DNA of 64,000 bases from Devosia soli. GTDB taxonomy: Bacteria > Pseudomonadota > Alphaproteobacteria > Rhizobiales > Devosiaceae. Positions 36,258 to 46,738 of the stretch are shown one piece after another. The stretch is taken from the NCBI RefSeq assembly GCF_000970455.1, contig NZ_LAJG01000025.1, positions 55,958 to 119,957 of the forward strand, read 5' to 3'. The notes beneath the pieces are model-generated. The model had not been told where the DNA came from. It made no database searches and saw only the letters and a program-made list of their open reading frames with translations. How positions within the stretch are numbered: the first letter of the stretch is position 1; each line of letters opens with the position of its first letter. The position numbers and the translations under genes are program-made.

Positions 36258-36336
36258 CGGCCGAACACCGTCCGCCCCAGGGGCTTGACCTTGCCACCGT
36301 GGAAGGGTGCAGCATCATGTCAAGCAGGAGGTCGAC

Positions 36337-38718
36337 ATGGCAGCCGATAACGATCACGCGCACCACCATCTTCATCACGCCGCCGCGCATCCCCGGACAC
36401 TTGAAGCGGGGCAAAAGACGTCCAGGCCGTCGGTTAAGGACCCGGTCTGCGGCATGGAGGTCGATCCCGCGACTGCCCAGCATCGGGCCATGTTCGAAGG
36501 CAAAACGTACTACTTCTGCTCGGAGAGCTGCCGCTCGAAATTCATGGCGGAGCCGGCGAAGTACGTTTCGGGAGGCTCGGCGAAAGAACAACGTGCACCC
36601 ACAGGCACGATCTGGACGTGCCCGATGCATCCCGAAATCCGGAGGAGCGAGCCCGGCGCGTGCCCGATCTGCGGCATGGCTCTGGAACCGGAACTCCCTA
36701 CGGAAAAGTCCGGGCCAAGCCCCGAACTCAAGGATATGGCGCTTCGCTTCTGGATAGGGAGCGCTCTGGCCATACCGGTCTTTATCATGGAGATGGCCGC
36801 ACACCTGGTCGACCTCCATCACTGGATTTCGCCGCACGCTCTAAATTGGACCCAGCTTGTTCTGGCAACGCCGGTCGTCCTTTGGGCCGGCTGGCCTTTC
36901 TTTGAACGAGGATTCGCCTCGATTAGGAACCGCAGCCTAAACATGTTCACCTTGATCGCCATGGGCATCGGGGTGGCTTGGATCTATTCGGTTGTCGCAA
37001 CGCTGATGCCCGGCATTTTCCCTCACACCATGCGGGAGATGGACGGCGCCGTCCCGGTCTATTTCGAGGCGGCTGCCGTGATCACAGCCCTGGCGCTTCT
37101 GGGCCAGGTTCTGGAGCTCAGGGCACGCGAGAAGACATCTGGTGCCATCAAGGCACTCCTCGGCCTCGCCCCCAAAACGGCGCGTCGTATCCGTGAGGAC
37201 GGGTCCGACGAGGAAGTGGAGGTCGATGCCGTTGTGGTCGGCGATCGGCTACGCGTACGCCCGGGCGAGAAGATCCCGGTGGACGGAACGGTCGTCGAAG
37301 GTCGCAGCGCCGTCGACGAGTCCATGGTGACCGGCGAGTCCATGCCCGTTACCAAATCGCAAGGCTCGGGCCTTGTCGCCGGCACCATCAATCAGTCGGG
37401 TGGTCTGGTCATGGAAGCGACAGGCATCGGACGCGACACCATGCTTTCGCGCATCGTGCAGATGGTTGCCGCGGCCCAGCGATCACGCGCTCCGATACAA
37501 CGCCTCGCCGATCAGGTCTCGGGCTGGTTTGTGCCTCTGGTGATTGTCATCGCACTGGTTGCGTTTGCTGCCTGGATGATCTGGGGACCAGAGCCAACAT
37601 TTCCCCATGCACTCGTGGCTGCCGTTTCAGTCCTGATCATCGCCTGTCCTTGCGCTTTGGGTTTGGCAACCCCGATGTCCATCATGGTAGGCGTGGGCAA
37701 AGGCGCTCAACTGGGGCTTCTGGTCAAGAACGCCGAAGCGCTTGAGCAGCTTGAAAAAATCGACACGATCGTTGTCGACAAGACGGGCACGCTGACCGAA
37801 GGTAAGCCCAAGCTCACCCACATTATCGCAGCCGAGGATTTCGACGAGGCCGATGTCCTCAAGCTTGCTGCGAGCCTGGAAAGAGCAAGTGAGCACCCAC
37901 TCGGCGTTGCGATCGTGGCGGAGGCCGAAAACCGCAAACTGGCCCTTTCGCAGCCGAGCAACGTCGACTCCCCCGTCGGCAAGGGACTGACCGGTTTGGT
38001 CGAGGGGAAGAAGGTCCTTATCGGCAGTGCGAAATACCTCGAGGCAGAAGGCATCTCCAGTGCCGCATGGAAAGAACGAGGCGATGCGGTCCGAGCCGAA
38101 GGGGCGACAGTAGTTCTCGTGGCAATCGACGGCCGGGTGACGGGTGCACTGGGGATCGCCGATCCGATCCGGAAGACAACGCCCGAGGCGCTTGCTGCCC
38201 TACGCTCGGATGGCATTCGGGTCGTCATGATGACGGGCGACAATGCCGTCACCGCTGCAGCGGTCGCGCGCACGCTCGGTATCGACGACGTCGAGGCCGA
38301 CGTATTGCCCGAGCGAAAGAGCGAAGTGGTCGAACGCCTCCGGTCCGAAGGGCGGGTTGTCGCGATGGCAGGAGACGGGGTGAACGACGCGCCCGCCTTG
38401 GCGGCGGCCGATGTCGGCATCGCCATGGGCACAGGTACCGACGTCGCCATGGAAAGCGCCGGCGTTACCCTTCTTAACGGGGATCTGATCGGCATCGCTC
38501 GAGCCCGGCGTCTGTCGCGAGCAACAATGGGTAATATCCGGCAGAACCTCTTTCTCGCGTTCGTTTACAATGCCGCCGGCGTTCCGGTGGCTGCCGGAGT
38601 GCTCTACCCGTTCTTCGGTCTGACGCTGTCGCCGGCCATCGCTGCCGCAGCCATGGCGTTGTCATCGGTCAGCGTCATCGGCAATTCGCTGCGGCTACGA
38701 TCCGCAAGGATAGTCTGA
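36337..38718 (+). CDS. copA: Copper P-type ATPase with YHS and heavy-metal-binding domains
   Basis: This 793-residue Cu-exporting P1B-ATPase has a His-rich N-terminus ([12 protein letters not shown]), a YHS domain ([20 protein letters not shown], then [10 protein letters not shown]) and a heavy-metal-binding segment (WTCPMHPEI...[10 protein letters not shown]). The membrane core has the CPC gate ([12 protein letters not shown]) and [22 protein letters not shown]. The start at 36337 follows aggagg; an in-frame GTG 30 bp upstream is less likely. It lacks CxxC HMA domains, unlike the other copper ATPase at 44156, so the two are distinct types. Confidence 0.93.
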   Translation: MAADNDHAHHHLHHAAAHPRTLEAGQKTSRPSVKDPVCGMEVDPATAQHRAMFEGKTYYFCSESCRSKFMAEPAKYVSGGSAKEQRAPTGTIWTCPMHPEIRRSEPGACPICGMALEPELPTEKSGPSPELKDMALRFWIGSALAIPVFIMEMAAHLVDLHHWISPHALNWTQLVLATPVVLWAGWPFFERGFASIRNRSLNMFTLIAMGIGVAWIYSVVATLMPGIFPHTMREMDGAVPVYFEAAAVITALALLGQVLELRAREKTSGAIKALLGLAPKTARRIREDGSDEEVEVDAVVVGDRLRVRPGEKIPVDGTVVEGRSAVDESMVTGESMPVTKSQGSGLVAGTINQSGGLVMEATGIGRDTMLSRIVQMVAAAQRSRAPIQRLADQVSGWFVPLVIVIALVAFAAWMIWGPEPTFPHALVAAVSVLIIACPCALGLATPMSIMVGVGKGAQLGLLVKNAEALEQLEKIDTIVVDKTGTLTEGKPKLTHIIAAEDFDEADVLKLAASLERASEHPLGVAIVAEAENRKLALSQPSNVDSPVGKGLTGLVEGKKVLIGSAKYLEAEGISSAAWKERGDAVRAEGATVVLVAIDGRVTGALGIADPIRKTTPEALAALRSDGIRVVMMTGDNAVTAAAVARTLGIDDVEADVLPERKSEVVERLRSEGRVVAMAGDGVNDAPALAAADVGIAMGTGTDVAMESAGVTLLNGDLIGIARARRLSRATMGNIRQNLFLAFVYNAAGVPVAAGVLYPFFGLTLSPAIAAAAMALSSVSVIGNSLRLRSARIV

Positions 38719-38851
38719 CCGCGGGTGTACCTTCTCACGCAAACTTAGCACTTGGGCAGGCCTTATCGAGCTGCCCGAGTGCTTTCATCTCGATGTGATA
38801 GGACGCGACTTGATCCATGCCATGGTTAGATCGCAATTTTGGGGTCGAAGA

Positions 38852-39202
38852 ATGCGTCACATCGAGATTCGCGCTTTGAAGCTGATCTGCAACATCGTCA
38901 ATCTGGCAGCGATGATCATGGTTCTGTTCCTGGGAGCCGTTTCTGTGGAAGCCGGCGACGGCGCTCCAAGTCACGGCCTATCCATCGAGATGCAGGCAGC
39001 CGATCATCATGCGGTTGAGGAGGAAGCCAGCGTGCATCATCACGGTGGAGGAGCTGCCGTGCATTGCGGCGCACCTATTCTCGGCGCCGAAAATCCCGAG
39101 TTCGAGTGCGTCATCCACGTTGCTGAAGTGACCTATTCGCACCCCACGGTCATCGCTTGGCATGAGCCGCAATTCGAAGACCTGAAGCCCCCACGTCGCT
39201 GA
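38852..39202 (+). CDS. Small secreted His-rich protein, CopL-like (copy 2)
   Basis: This protein of about 116 residues has a membrane/signal segment (IVNLAAMIMVLFLGAVSVEA) followed by His clusters (AADHHAVEEEASVHHHGGG) and HCGAPI, with the C-terminal tail LKPPRR. It matches the plan of the four other small proteins in the island but has fewer Cys. A longer frame from 38795 exists; 38852 has gaag before it. It leads into the two cytochrome genes. Confidence 0.55.
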   Translation: MRHIEIRALKLICNIVNLAAMIMVLFLGAVSVEAGDGAPSHGLSIEMQAADHHAVEEEASVHHHGGGAAVHCGAPILGAENPEFECVIHVAEVTYSHPTVIAWHEPQFEDLKPPRR

Positions 39203-39255
39203 ACCGTCGCACCAGCCGCCTTCGCACGGCAATCAGCAACCTGGAAATCAGATCA

Positions 39256-39885
39256 ATGTATCGGAAAATCAATTACCTCGGGCCTCTGGCCTGCGGGGTC
39301 TTGCTTGCGGGCGCCATGACGGCGTTCGGGCACAACGGCGCGACGGGCATTATCGGCGAGCGCATGATGGGCATGATGATGCTCAGCGACCAGATCAAGG
39401 AACTGGCGCCTATCGCCGACGCCCCAACCCCCGCGGATGCCGAGACAGTCATCGCAGCTGCCGAAATGATCGCCATGCACGCAGGGCCTGCCATGACCGA
39501 CCTCTTTCCCGAAGGCAGCATAGAAGCGCCATCGGAAGCGCGACCAGAAATATGGGAGCGTTGGCAAGAATTCAGCGCTCATGCCGAGCGGCTCGGCGGG
39601 CTGGGTGAAGAGCTTGGGCTCGCCGGCGAGAGCCTGCTGGCGCGGACCCCGGCTACCAACGACGTCGCCGCTGCGCCTGCGGCACCTCCATTGTCGGAAT
39701 GGGAAAGGATGGACTTCGCCTGGTTGATGGGGCTCAGTGCCGAACGTGCCATAGTCGTCGACACGGTGACGACGGCGTCGATCGTCGCGGCCACACCCGC
39801 CGAACCTGCCGTACGGCCGGTTGCGACCATCTATGCGGACATCGCGGCCACCTGTTCGTCCTGCCATGCCGCATTCCGCCGGTGA
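39256..39885 (+). CDS. Secreted c-type cytochrome with C-terminal haem site
   Basis: This 209-residue exported protein is Ala-rich with a signal peptide (YLGPLACGVLLAGAMTAFG) and a single haem motif CSSCHAAFRR at the very C-terminus. The C-terminal position of the CxxCH is the mark of cytochrome c' (class II). It sits 3 bp before a dihaem cytochrome and should shuttle electrons in the periplasm, possibly in copper oxidation. Confidence 0.75.
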   Translation: MYRKINYLGPLACGVLLAGAMTAFGHNGATGIIGERMMGMMMLSDQIKELAPIADAPTPADAETVIAAAEMIAMHAGPAMTDLFPEGSIEAPSEARPEIWERWQEFSAHAERLGGLGEELGLAGESLLARTPATNDVAAAPAAPPLSEWERMDFAWLMGLSAERAIVVDTVTTASIVAATPAEPAVRPVATIYADIAATCSSCHAAFRR

Positions 39886-39888
39886 AGC

Positions 39889-40776
39889 ATGAAACGACTT
39901 TCCGCAGTCCTCGTGACGCTCGCCTTGCTGGCGAGCCTCGGCGTCCTGACGCTGCAGTTTTGGCCCTTGCCGCCACCGGGCCCGATTGCCCAAGCGAACG
40001 GCGATGTGAAAAGAGGCGCCTATCTCGCCCGACTTTCGGGCTGCATCACCTGCCATACCGCACCTGGCGCAGAACCGCTGTCGGGCGGTGCGGCCTTGGT
40101 CTCGCGCTTCGGCTCGTTCTATGCTCCCAACATCACGCCGGATCCGGAAAGCGGAATCGGTTCATGGACCTTCGAGCAGTTTGTGCGGGCTGTCCGGCAG
40201 GGTGTCTCGCCATCGGGCGAGCCATATTATCCCGCGTTCCCATACGAGTTCTACGCCACGCTCACGGACCAGGACATGGCGGACCTTTGGGCAGCTCTTC
40301 AGGCGACGCCCGCCGTCGATCGGCCGTCGACCACGCATGCCGTTCCATTCCCGTTCAGCGTTCGGGCTGGCGTGAAACTATGGCGGACCTTCTTCGAAAG
40401 ACCGGCCACCTACGTCACCAATATCACGCGTTCGGCGGGGTGGAACCGCGGCCGATATCTCGTGTGGGGCCCCGCCCATTGCGCTGCCTGCCATACGCCG
40501 AGGAACATCGTTGGCGGGCTTCCGGACGGTCAGGTTTTGAGCGGTGATCCGTCCATGCAGGATGGCCAGGCGTCGCCGCCTTTGACGGTGCAGGCGTTGA
40601 CCGCGAGGGGATACACGAAAGAGGGAATGATCCAGGCCCTGCGAACCGGCATCACGCCTGACGGGGACGCCTTCGGCGGGTCCATGGCGGAGGTCGTGCA
40701 CCAGAGCACCAAATTCCTTCTCAACCAGCACTTGGAGGATATGGCGACCTACCTTTTGGATTTGGACGACAACTGA
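39889..40776 (+). CDS. Dihaem c-type cytochrome
   Basis: This 295-residue periplasmic protein has an N-terminal membrane helix and two haem motifs, CITCH near residue 49 and CAACH near 200, each with a downstream Met region. The layout resembles the dihaem cytochrome subunit of alcohol/aldehyde dehydrogenases (NITPDPESGIGSWTFEQF is typical). No dehydrogenase subunit is nearby; it pairs with the cytochrome before it. Confidence 0.88.
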   Translation: MKRLSAVLVTLALLASLGVLTLQFWPLPPPGPIAQANGDVKRGAYLARLSGCITCHTAPGAEPLSGGAALVSRFGSFYAPNITPDPESGIGSWTFEQFVRAVRQGVSPSGEPYYPAFPYEFYATLTDQDMADLWAALQATPAVDRPSTTHAVPFPFSVRAGVKLWRTFFERPATYVTNITRSAGWNRGRYLVWGPAHCAACHTPRNIVGGLPDGQVLSGDPSMQDGQASPPLTVQALTARGYTKEGMIQALRTGITPDGDAFGGSMAEVVHQSTKFLLNQHLEDMATYLLDLDDN

Positions 40777-40813
40777 TGCTACCGCCTGAGCTGTTTGCGG
40801 AACTCCAACGGCC

Positions 40814-41197
40814 ATGGTGAGTTTTGTATCGATGGTACGAAGGACAGCGATATCCACTTTCCGCGCACATGCGCGTCTGGTTCTCGTAATCATGTTGGCG
40901 GTTGTCGCCAGCATGACGATCCATCATGGCGCCATGGCTTCGGTCATCAGCACCAGTCAGTCCGAACATGCCCATCATGAACATCATGGAACGTGCGCCG
41001 GCGAGTGTGAGCCACGCACGCATTCCATGCCCGTCTGTTGCGCCATGGGTCTGTGCCTGTCCGCGTTGATCGGGAACGATTGTTCCGAGCCTTTCGCAAT
41101 GCGCCAGGACGACGTCAGCGGCCTGGTCGCATCCGTAGTGCCGCGACAGACCTCCGATCGGATCGATCGACCGCCGAAATATTTCGTTCGAGCGTAG
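40814..41197 (+). CDS. Small secreted Cys/His-rich protein, CopL-like (copy 3)
   Basis: This 127-residue protein has a signal/membrane segment (LVLVIMLAVVASMTIHHGAMA), then SEHAHHEHHGTCAGECE, CCAMGLC and a C-terminal tail DRPPKYFVRA. The clustered His and Cys suggest periplasmic copper binding. It directly precedes a DUF305 gene. It shares its plan with the small proteins at 24725, 38852, 47637 and 53230. Confidence 0.6.
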   Translation: MVSFVSMVRRTAISTFRAHARLVLVIMLAVVASMTIHHGAMASVISTSQSEHAHHEHHGTCAGECEPRTHSMPVCCAMGLCLSALIGNDCSEPFAMRQDDVSGLVASVVPRQTSDRIDRPPKYFVRA

Positions 41198-41228
41198 CCC
41201 ACAATCAACTCGAACAAGGATTTACCAA

Positions 41229-41684
41229 ATGACTTTCCTCAAGATCTCCCTCGCAATCGGCACCGTTCTGATGTTGTCGGCATCACCGTCATTCGCACAA
41301 GACGCCATGGCGGGCCACAACATGGCAGCTTCCGGTGACGCAGGCGTCGAATTGCCCGAAATCTGCAAGTCGGCGGGCAACATGGCCGGCGACATGCAGA
41401 TGAGCATGGACCATAAGATGGACCAAGCTCACATGGACCTCATGGCGGGAATGAACGAGACCAATAGGGCGATGATGAACTCGATGATGGTCGAGGACAT
41501 CGACGTCGCCTTCGTCTGTTCCATGATCCCGCACCACCAAGGTGCCATCAACATGGCCAAAGCCGAGCTCGCCCATGGCGACAATCAGTGGGCCAAGGAC
41601 ATGGCTCAGAAGGTGATCGACGCTCAGGAGAAGGAAATCGCCGAGATGATTTCCTGGCTCGAAGGCGAAGGCGCCAACGAGTAA
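41229..41684 (+). CDS. DUF305 family secreted protein
   Basis: This 151-residue exported protein has a signal peptide (to FAQDA) and a Met/His-rich body: DMQMSMDHKMDQAHMDLMAG, then MIPHHQGAINMAKAEL, the DUF305 core. Such ferritin-like helical proteins often bind copper or silver in the periplasm. It is followed by a hairpin terminator. Confidence 0.9.
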   Translation: MTFLKISLAIGTVLMLSASPSFAQDAMAGHNMAASGDAGVELPEICKSAGNMAGDMQMSMDHKMDQAHMDLMAGMNETNRAMMNSMMVEDIDVAFVCSMIPHHQGAINMAKAELAHGDNQWAKDMAQKVIDAQEKEIAEMISWLEGEGANE

Positions 41685-41690
41685 AGCCTA

Positions 41691-41714
41691 CGGGGCGGGC
41701 CAAGGCCTGCCCCG
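41691..41714 (+). terminator. Hairpin after the DUF305 gene
   Basis: cggggcgggcc-aa-ggcctgccccg forms an 11-bp stem with one G-T pair, 6 bp after the stop codon. It has no T run. It is a likely end of the CopL-like/DUF305 unit. Confidence 0.5.
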
Positions 41715-41768
41715 AACCCTCAAGCATCGCGAAACCTTTGGCCGCTAGAATGCGAGCCGGAGGAAACG

Positions 41769-42092
41769 ATGCTGAACAAGATCAAGACCGAGCTGACGGA
41801 GCTCTTCTTTCTGAGCAGGGATGCGCTTCACATCCATCTCGGTATTGCGATCTACCTGGTCGCCATGCTGATCTTTAGGCGCGGCCCGGCAAGCATGGTT
41901 CCCTGGCTCGTGCTTCTTGCCTTCGAGCTGGTCAACGAAGTGCTGGACGTCTTCCACGGCAATCACATCGAACTCGACATCTCCGGAGCGCTCAGGGACA
42001 TCGGCAACACCATGCTCTGGCCGACCGTCGCCCTGATCGTGGCGCGTGTCATCGCCCGCCGCCAGCGCAGTGCAGCGACGGCACAGGCCTGA
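41769..42092 (+). CDS. Small membrane protein
   Basis: This 107-residue protein has three hydrophobic stretches (IAIYLVAMLIF, MVPWLVLLAFELV, TMLWPTVALIVARVIA) and a ribosome-binding site (ggagg) before its start. It resembles uncharacterised membrane proteins of copper clusters, but I cannot give a function. Confidence 0.65.
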   Translation: MLNKIKTELTELFFLSRDALHIHLGIAIYLVAMLIFRRGPASMVPWLVLLAFELVNEVLDVFHGNHIELDISGALRDIGNTMLWPTVALIVARVIARRQRSAATAQA

Positions 42093-42134
42093 ATCCCAGC
42101 GTCCAAAGTGAGGATCGCAAGACAATCCTACAGC

Positions 42135-42545
42135 TCACTCGGTGTCGGCTGCCGTCCGTTTCGCTTGCAGTTCCCGCTCGCGGTCCGGCCATGTGCTCTT
42201 GATGTACTCGAGCACCGCCAGGATCTCGCCGTCGGAAAGCGTATCGCCAAAAGCGGGCATGTCGGTCTCGTAGCCCGGTGCAATTACAGCCAGCCCCTCC
42301 TTGATGATCCGAAGAAGCTGGCGGTCCGAGTGGTGCCAGGTGTGCCCCGATGCGTCATGCGGAGGGGCGGGCATCCGGCCGTTGGGCATACGCCGCATCC
42401 AGTCCGGCTGACCTTCGAGGTTCACTCCGTGACATCCCGCGCAGCGATCGAGGTAGATCGCCGCGCCGGGATGATCCTGCGCCAAGCAAGCAGGAGCGAG
42501 CGCCGCACCAACGACGGTGACGATCAAGGCGCGAGCGGTGACCAT
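42135..42545 (-). CDS. Secreted c-type cytochrome, paralogue 2
   Basis: This 136-residue exported monohaem cytochrome has a signal peptide ending at LAQ and CAGCH near residue 38. The conserved stretch GHTWHHSDRQLLRIIKEG and GYETDMPAFG match the protein at 17833-18264. It overlaps the neighbouring beta-propeller gene at 42524 and is co-transcribed with it. Confidence 0.88.
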   Translation of the reverse strand: MVTARALIVTVVGAALAPACLAQDHPGAAIYLDRCAGCHGVNLEGQPDWMRRMPNGRMPAPPHDASGHTWHHSDRQLLRIIKEGLAVIAPGYETDMPAFGDTLSDGEILAVLEYIKSTWPDRERELQAKRTAADTE

Positions 42546-43360
42546 GATTTCCCGCCGTCGAGGCTTGAGAGGACGGCGCTTTCGGTGGTCACTGCCACTA
42601 CACGGTTCTGGTCATCGGGATCGAACCCGAGATGGAGCAAGACCATGTCGGTGACTTCGCCGACCGCGACGAGCTCTTCGGCCTCAAGACGCATCAGGCC
42701 GCGACCAGCAACAAAGGCATAAAGGTTGCCGTCGGCTCTGGTCTCGAGCGCAGTCACTGGTCCGCCGGCAGCCGTCACCTCCGACCAGGTGCGTCCGAAG
42801 TCCTCGCTTTCGAAAAGACCTGCCATAGTTCCGGCATAGACATGCCCGGGTGCGTCGGGGGCGGCAGCGAGATCGATGAGCTCTGCTGGACCCGGCCCCG
42901 ACACTTCCCAGGTACCGCCGCCATCACGGCTTACCTGAATTCCGCGGAATGAGCCATAAAGCGTTTGACCGTCGGCTGGGCTGACCGACATCGCATGAAA
43001 ATCGACCGGCCCGTTCTGCCCATCGGAAAGATGCCGCCATGCTCCATCGGCGTTGGCTGCGCCGATCACACCGATATTGCCGCCTGTAGCAGGATGCCCG
43101 CTGGCAAAGAGCCGACCATCTGTGGCGGCGGTGAAGCCCATGAAATCGTCGGGCTCGGCCGATACCATCGTCGTGTTGCCCGCCGGATCGACCGAATAGA
43201 GCCCATGGTGGGTTGCGAGGAGGATCGTATCACTGCCCGCTGGCAGAACGACCCCATGAATGTGCGTCAGTTCGGAAAGGGCAACCGGCTGCGCGTGTTC
43301 GGAGCCCAGAACCGGGCTTGCCAGAACGGCGGACAGGAGGAGCAGGGTGTGGGTCTTCAT
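42524..43360 (-). CDS. F510_1955-type exo-alpha-sialidase-like beta-propeller protein
   Basis: This 278-residue exported protein has a signal peptide (HTLLLLSAVLASPVLG) and BNR-like repeats (SRDGGGTWEV, ESEDFGRTWSEV, SSLDGGKSWSPL). It matches a family called F510_1955 glycosylhydrolase that is found with copper genes. Despite the name, no enzymatic role is shown and a metal or cytochrome partner function is as likely. It overlaps the cytochrome gene by 22 bp. Confidence 0.75.
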   Translation of the reverse strand: MKTHTLLLLSAVLASPVLGSEHAQPVALSELTHIHGVVLPAGSDTILLATHHGLYSVDPAGNTTMVSAEPDDFMGFTAATDGRLFASGHPATGGNIGVIGAANADGAWRHLSDGQNGPVDFHAMSVSPADGQTLYGSFRGIQVSRDGGGTWEVSGPGPAELIDLAAAPDAPGHVYAGTMAGLFESEDFGRTWSEVTAAGGPVTALETRADGNLYAFVAGRGLMRLEAEELVAVGEVTDMVLLHLGFDPDDQNRVVAVTTESAVLSSLDGGKSWSPLAP

Positions 43361-43392
43361 ATATTCCGCCGAAGAAAGCGATGAATTGGCGA

Positions 43393-43414
43393 ACGGCAGG
43401 CCTGGGCCTGCCGT
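43393..43414 (-). terminator. Hairpin downstream of the copper chaperone gene
   Basis: acggcaggc-ctgg-gcctgccgt is a 9-bp perfect stem just after the copZ stop on the minus strand and before the beta-propeller gene. It may end or attenuate transcription. Confidence 0.5.
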
Positions 43415-43418
43415 CGGG

Positions 43419-43619
43419 TTACTGCTGCAATTCGCCGGTATAGCCGGCTTCGGTAATCGCTGCAGCGAAAGCCTCTACCGGTTTGGTGCTGGCGATCTCG
43501 ACCTTATGGGTCGTGAGGTCGATCTTGACCTGGGCGGCAGCGTCGACGCCCTTGACGGCCTTCTCGACCGTCGAAGCGCAATGGCCGCAAGTCATGTCGT
43601 TCACCTGGAAGTTGTACAT
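43419..43619 (-). CDS. copZ: Copper chaperone CopZ-like
   Basis: This 66-residue ferredoxin-like HMA protein has the MTCGHCASTVEKAV metal motif near residues 9-22. It carries Cu(I) in the cytoplasm to the P-type ATPase. A strong aaaggag precedes the start. It follows cueR and copA on the same strand, and its own upstream region repeats the TTGACCTTCCCA half-site of the copA operator (around 43665-43681). Confidence 0.9.
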   Translation of the reverse strand: MYNFQVNDMTCGHCASTVEKAVKGVDAAAQVKIDLTTHKVEIASTKPVEAFAAAITEAGYTGELQQ

Positions 43620-43697
43620 GGAAATCTCCTTTTTCGTCAGGGGTACAGGGAAGGTGGGGTATACAACTGTGGGAAGGTCAACAGGTCATTTCGGCTC

Positions 43698-44159
43698 TCA
43701 TGCCCGGACACGATCGGGAGCGATATCCGTTACCCCGAAGCGCGGCTTGCGAGCCTTGGGGCCCTCGGGCTCTCCCTGAGCAAATCCCTCGAGGATCGGA
43801 CAGTCCGGACGATCATCACCATGGCAATGGGCTGCGAGGTTTCGCAGGGTATCGCTCATTGCCTTGAGTGCCTTTGCCTTCTCGTCGAGGATGCGTACGT
43901 GCTCGAGGGCGATCGCCTTCACATCGGCACTTGCTCGCGAGCGGTCGCGCCAGAGTGCGAGGAGATCGCCCATCTGATCGATGGAGAAGCCAAGGTCGCG
44001 TGCCCGGCTGATGAAGCGCAGGGCATGGATGTCGTTTTGCGAATAGACGCGATATCCGGCCTCTGTCCGCGAAGGTGCGGTGATGAGACCGATCGACTCG
44101 TAGTAGCGGATCATCTTGCTCGACACGCCGCTGGCTTTGGACGCTTGCCCGATATTCAT
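43698..44159 (-). CDS. cueR: CueR-like copper-responsive MerR regulator
   Basis: This 153-residue regulator has an N-terminal HTH ([19 protein letters not shown]), a dimerisation helix and the CueR metal loop [12 protein letters not shown], with Cys eight residues apart. It senses Cu(I)/Ag(I) and activates promoters with a 19-bp spacer such as that at 46739-46769. Its start overlaps the copA stop by 4 bp, so it is made from the operon it activates. Confidence 0.92.
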   Translation of the reverse strand: MNIGQASKASGVSSKMIRYYESIGLITAPSRTEAGYRVYSQNDIHALRFISRARDLGFSIDQMGDLLALWRDRSRASADVKAIALEHVRILDEKAKALKAMSDTLRNLAAHCHGDDRPDCPILEGFAQGEPEGPKARKPRFGVTDIAPDRVRA

Positions 44160-46708
44160 GATGCGGACTCCTGAAGTTGGAAGCTAGTTTGATCCGAAGC
44201 CGGGCGGGCAGCGCTATAACGCACACCCGGTGCCGTGAACCGGCGGAGGCGTAGCGCATTGCCCAGCACGAAGACGCTGCTGAGGGCCATTGCGCCGGCA
44301 GCAAGGATTGGCGAAAGCAGGGCTCCATTGATCGGATAGAGCACGCCGGCAGCAACCGGAATCAGGACCACGTTGTAGGCAAAGGCCCAGAAGAGGTTCT
44401 GCTTGATGTTGCCGATCGTGGCGCGCGAGATCGCGATCGCGTTGACGATGCCCGAGACGTCGCCCGACATCAGCACGACATCCGCGCTTTCGATGGCGAT
44501 ATCGGTGCCCGTGCCGACTGCCAACCCGACGTCGGCTTCGGCAAGGGCCGGAGCATCATTGATGCCGTCTCCAACGAAGGCCACCTTGCGATCTCCAGCC
44601 CGAAGCTTTCGGACGGCGTCTACCTTGCCGTCGGGAAGAACCTCCGAAACGACTTCGTCGATACCGAGAGCAGCGGCGACTGCGCGGGCGGTTCTCGAAT
44701 TGTCGCCGGTAATCATCGCAACCCGCAGACCGAGGTCATGGAGGGCCCTGACAGCCGCAGCCGAGGTTTGCTTGACAGGATCGGACACCGCGATGATGGC
44801 AGCGAGCCGACCATCGATTGCGGCATAGAGCGGGCTCTTGCCCTGGTCGGCCAGTCGAACCGAGACCGACGCAAAGCCCGATGTGTCAATGCCGGCCTTG
44901 GCAAGGGCACGGTCGGCGCCGACCAAAACCTGGCGCTCATCGATCACGCCCGATACGCCGAAGCCCGGGTCCGCGGAGAACTGGGTGACAGCTGAGGTTG
45001 AAAGACCCTTTTTACCTGCCGCGGTCACGAGAGCTTCGGCGATGGGGTGTTCGGACCGCGTTTCGAGACTGGCGACAAGGCGCAGCACTTCAGAAGCGTC
45101 GAAGCCGTCAGTCACCTCGAGATCGGTAAGCTCCGGCTTGCCCTTTGTGAGGGTTCCGGTTTTGTCGAAAGCCACCACATCGGCGGACCGCAAGGTCTGC
45201 AAGGCCTCGCCCTTGCGGAAGAGGATGCCCATTTCCGCAGCACGGCCGGTCCCGACCATGATCGAGGTCGGCGTGGCAAGACCCATGGCGCATGGGCAGG
45301 CGATGATCAGGACGGCAACCGCATTGACGAGGGCAAAGCTTAGGGCAGGGGACGGGCCCCAGGTGAGCCAGATGCCAAAGGTGACCAATGCGGCCGCAAT
45401 CACTGCCGGGACGAACCAGGCGGTCACCTTATCGACAAGGGCCTGAATCGGCAGTTTCGAGCCCTGCGCCGCTTCCACCATGCGGATGATGTTGGCGAGC
45501 ACTGTTTCGCCCCCGACCTTAGTGGCCGTGAAGCGGATGGCGCCGTTCTTGTTGATCGTTCCCCCGACCACGTCGGCTCCCGCGGCCTTGTGCACGGGGA
45601 TGGGCTCGCCGGTGATCATGGATTCGTCGATATAGGTTTCGCCTTCCGCGACGACACCGTCGACGGGAATGCGATCGCCGGGCCGAATATCGAGGACATC
45701 CCCCGACACCACGGTTTCGAGCGGCACCTCGACGACGGTGCCTGCCCGGATGACGCGCGCTGTCTTGGGCTGCAATCCGATCAGCCGCTTGATCGCCTGG
45801 CCGGTGCGCCCCTTGGCCCGCGCCTCGAGGAAGCGGCCCAGAAGGATCAGGGTGACGATGACCGCGGCGGCCTCGAAGTAGACGTTGGCGGTTCCGCTCG
45901 GAAGCAGACCCGGAAGGAAGGTTGCAACGACCGAGTAAGACCACGCCGCGGCCGTGCCCAGAACGACAAGCGAGTTCATGTCGGGGGCAAGCCGCCCAAG
46001 GGCGGGAATGCCTTTGCGGTAGAAACGCAGGCCCGGCCCGAAGAGCACAACGGTCGCCAGAACGAACTGGATATAAAGGCTGTTGGCATGGCCAAGCTCG
46101 GTCATGATCCAGTCGTGGATCGCTGGAACGAAATGCGACCCCATCTCCATGACGAAGAGAGGAATGGTGAGGATTGCTGCAATCCCCAATGAATTGCGCA
46201 GATGCCTGATCTCGGCATCGCGACGGTCTTCAGGATCCTCGACCGCCGTCGAGACATCAGTCTTGACGACGCCATAGCCTGCCTTGCCGACGGCGTCTTC
46301 GAGGGCAGCTCGAGAGACAGTGGCGGTAGGCAGGGTGATCGTAGCCTTTTCGGTCGCGAGATTGACCGAAGCGTCGATGACGCCGGGAACCTTGCGCAGC
46401 GCCTTTTCGACCCGCGACACGCAGGATGCGCATGTCATCCCTTCGATTTGCAGCTCGACCGTTTCGCGGCGGGCGCTATACCCGACCTTCTCGATGGCTT
46501 GGATGACGCCGGTGACATCCGGCGCGCCCGAAAAACTGATGGACGCCTTCTCGGTCGCCAGGTTGACGTTTGCGGCTTCCACCGATGGCAAGGCGCGAAT
46601 GGCTTTTTCGACGCGCCCCACGCATGAAGCGCATGTCATGCCTTCAACCGTGAGATCGAAGCTGAAGGCCTTCGTCTGAGGCGCGGATGGTTCAGCTGAT
46701 ACTGACAT
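44156..46708 (-). CDS. copA: Cu+-translocating P-type ATPase with two HMA domains
   Basis: This 850-residue Cu(I) exporter has two N-terminal HMA domains (GMTCASC near residues 23 and 91), eight membrane helices with [24 protein letters not shown] and [14 protein letters not shown]. It is the classic CopA type. It is preceded by a CueR-type operator and a short hairpin leader and is followed by cueR with an overlap. It is the second copper ATPase in the island, different in N-terminal design from that at 36337. Confidence 0.94.
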   Translation of the reverse strand: MSVSAEPSAPQTKAFSFDLTVEGMTCASCVGRVEKAIRALPSVEAANVNLATEKASISFSGAPDVTGVIQAIEKVGYSARRETVELQIEGMTCASCVSRVEKALRKVPGVIDASVNLATEKATITLPTATVSRAALEDAVGKAGYGVVKTDVSTAVEDPEDRRDAEIRHLRNSLGIAAILTIPLFVMEMGSHFVPAIHDWIMTELGHANSLYIQFVLATVVLFGPGLRFYRKGIPALGRLAPDMNSLVVLGTAAAWSYSVVATFLPGLLPSGTANVYFEAAAVIVTLILLGRFLEARAKGRTGQAIKRLIGLQPKTARVIRAGTVVEVPLETVVSGDVLDIRPGDRIPVDGVVAEGETYIDESMITGEPIPVHKAAGADVVGGTINKNGAIRFTATKVGGETVLANIIRMVEAAQGSKLPIQALVDKVTAWFVPAVIAAALVTFGIWLTWGPSPALSFALVNAVAVLIIACPCAMGLATPTSIMVGTGRAAEMGILFRKGEALQTLRSADVVAFDKTGTLTKGKPELTDLEVTDGFDASEVLRLVASLETRSEHPIAEALVTAAGKKGLSTSAVTQFSADPGFGVSGVIDERQVLVGADRALAKAGIDTSGFASVSVRLADQGKSPLYAAIDGRLAAIIAVSDPVKQTSAAAVRALHDLGLRVAMITGDNSRTARAVAAALGIDEVVSEVLPDGKVDAVRKLRAGDRKVAFVGDGINDAPALAEADVGLAVGTGTDIAIESADVVLMSGDVSGIVNAIAISRATIGNIKQNLFWAFAYNVVLIPVAAGVLYPINGALLSPILAAGAMALSSVFVLGNALRLRRFTAPGVRYSAARPASDQTSFQLQESAS

Positions 46709-46710
46709 TT

Positions 46711-46736
46711 TGGACAGTCCTATGCTTGACTGTCCA
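46711..46736 (-). promoter_or_regulatory. 5' leader hairpin of copA
   Basis: tggacagtc ... gactgtcca is a perfect 9-bp inverted repeat with an 8-nt loop, directly between the copA promoter and its start codon. The only purine-rich AGGA near the start sits at the loop edge on the minus strand. If transcription starts about 7 nt after the -10 box, the hairpin is the whole leader. Confidence 0.5.
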
Positions 46737-46738
46737 TG

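Noticed and set aside
43641..43681. A full CueR operator before copZ
   Set aside because: Only the TTGACCTTCCCA half is conserved; there is no matching GGAAGG half and no -10 box at 19 bp.
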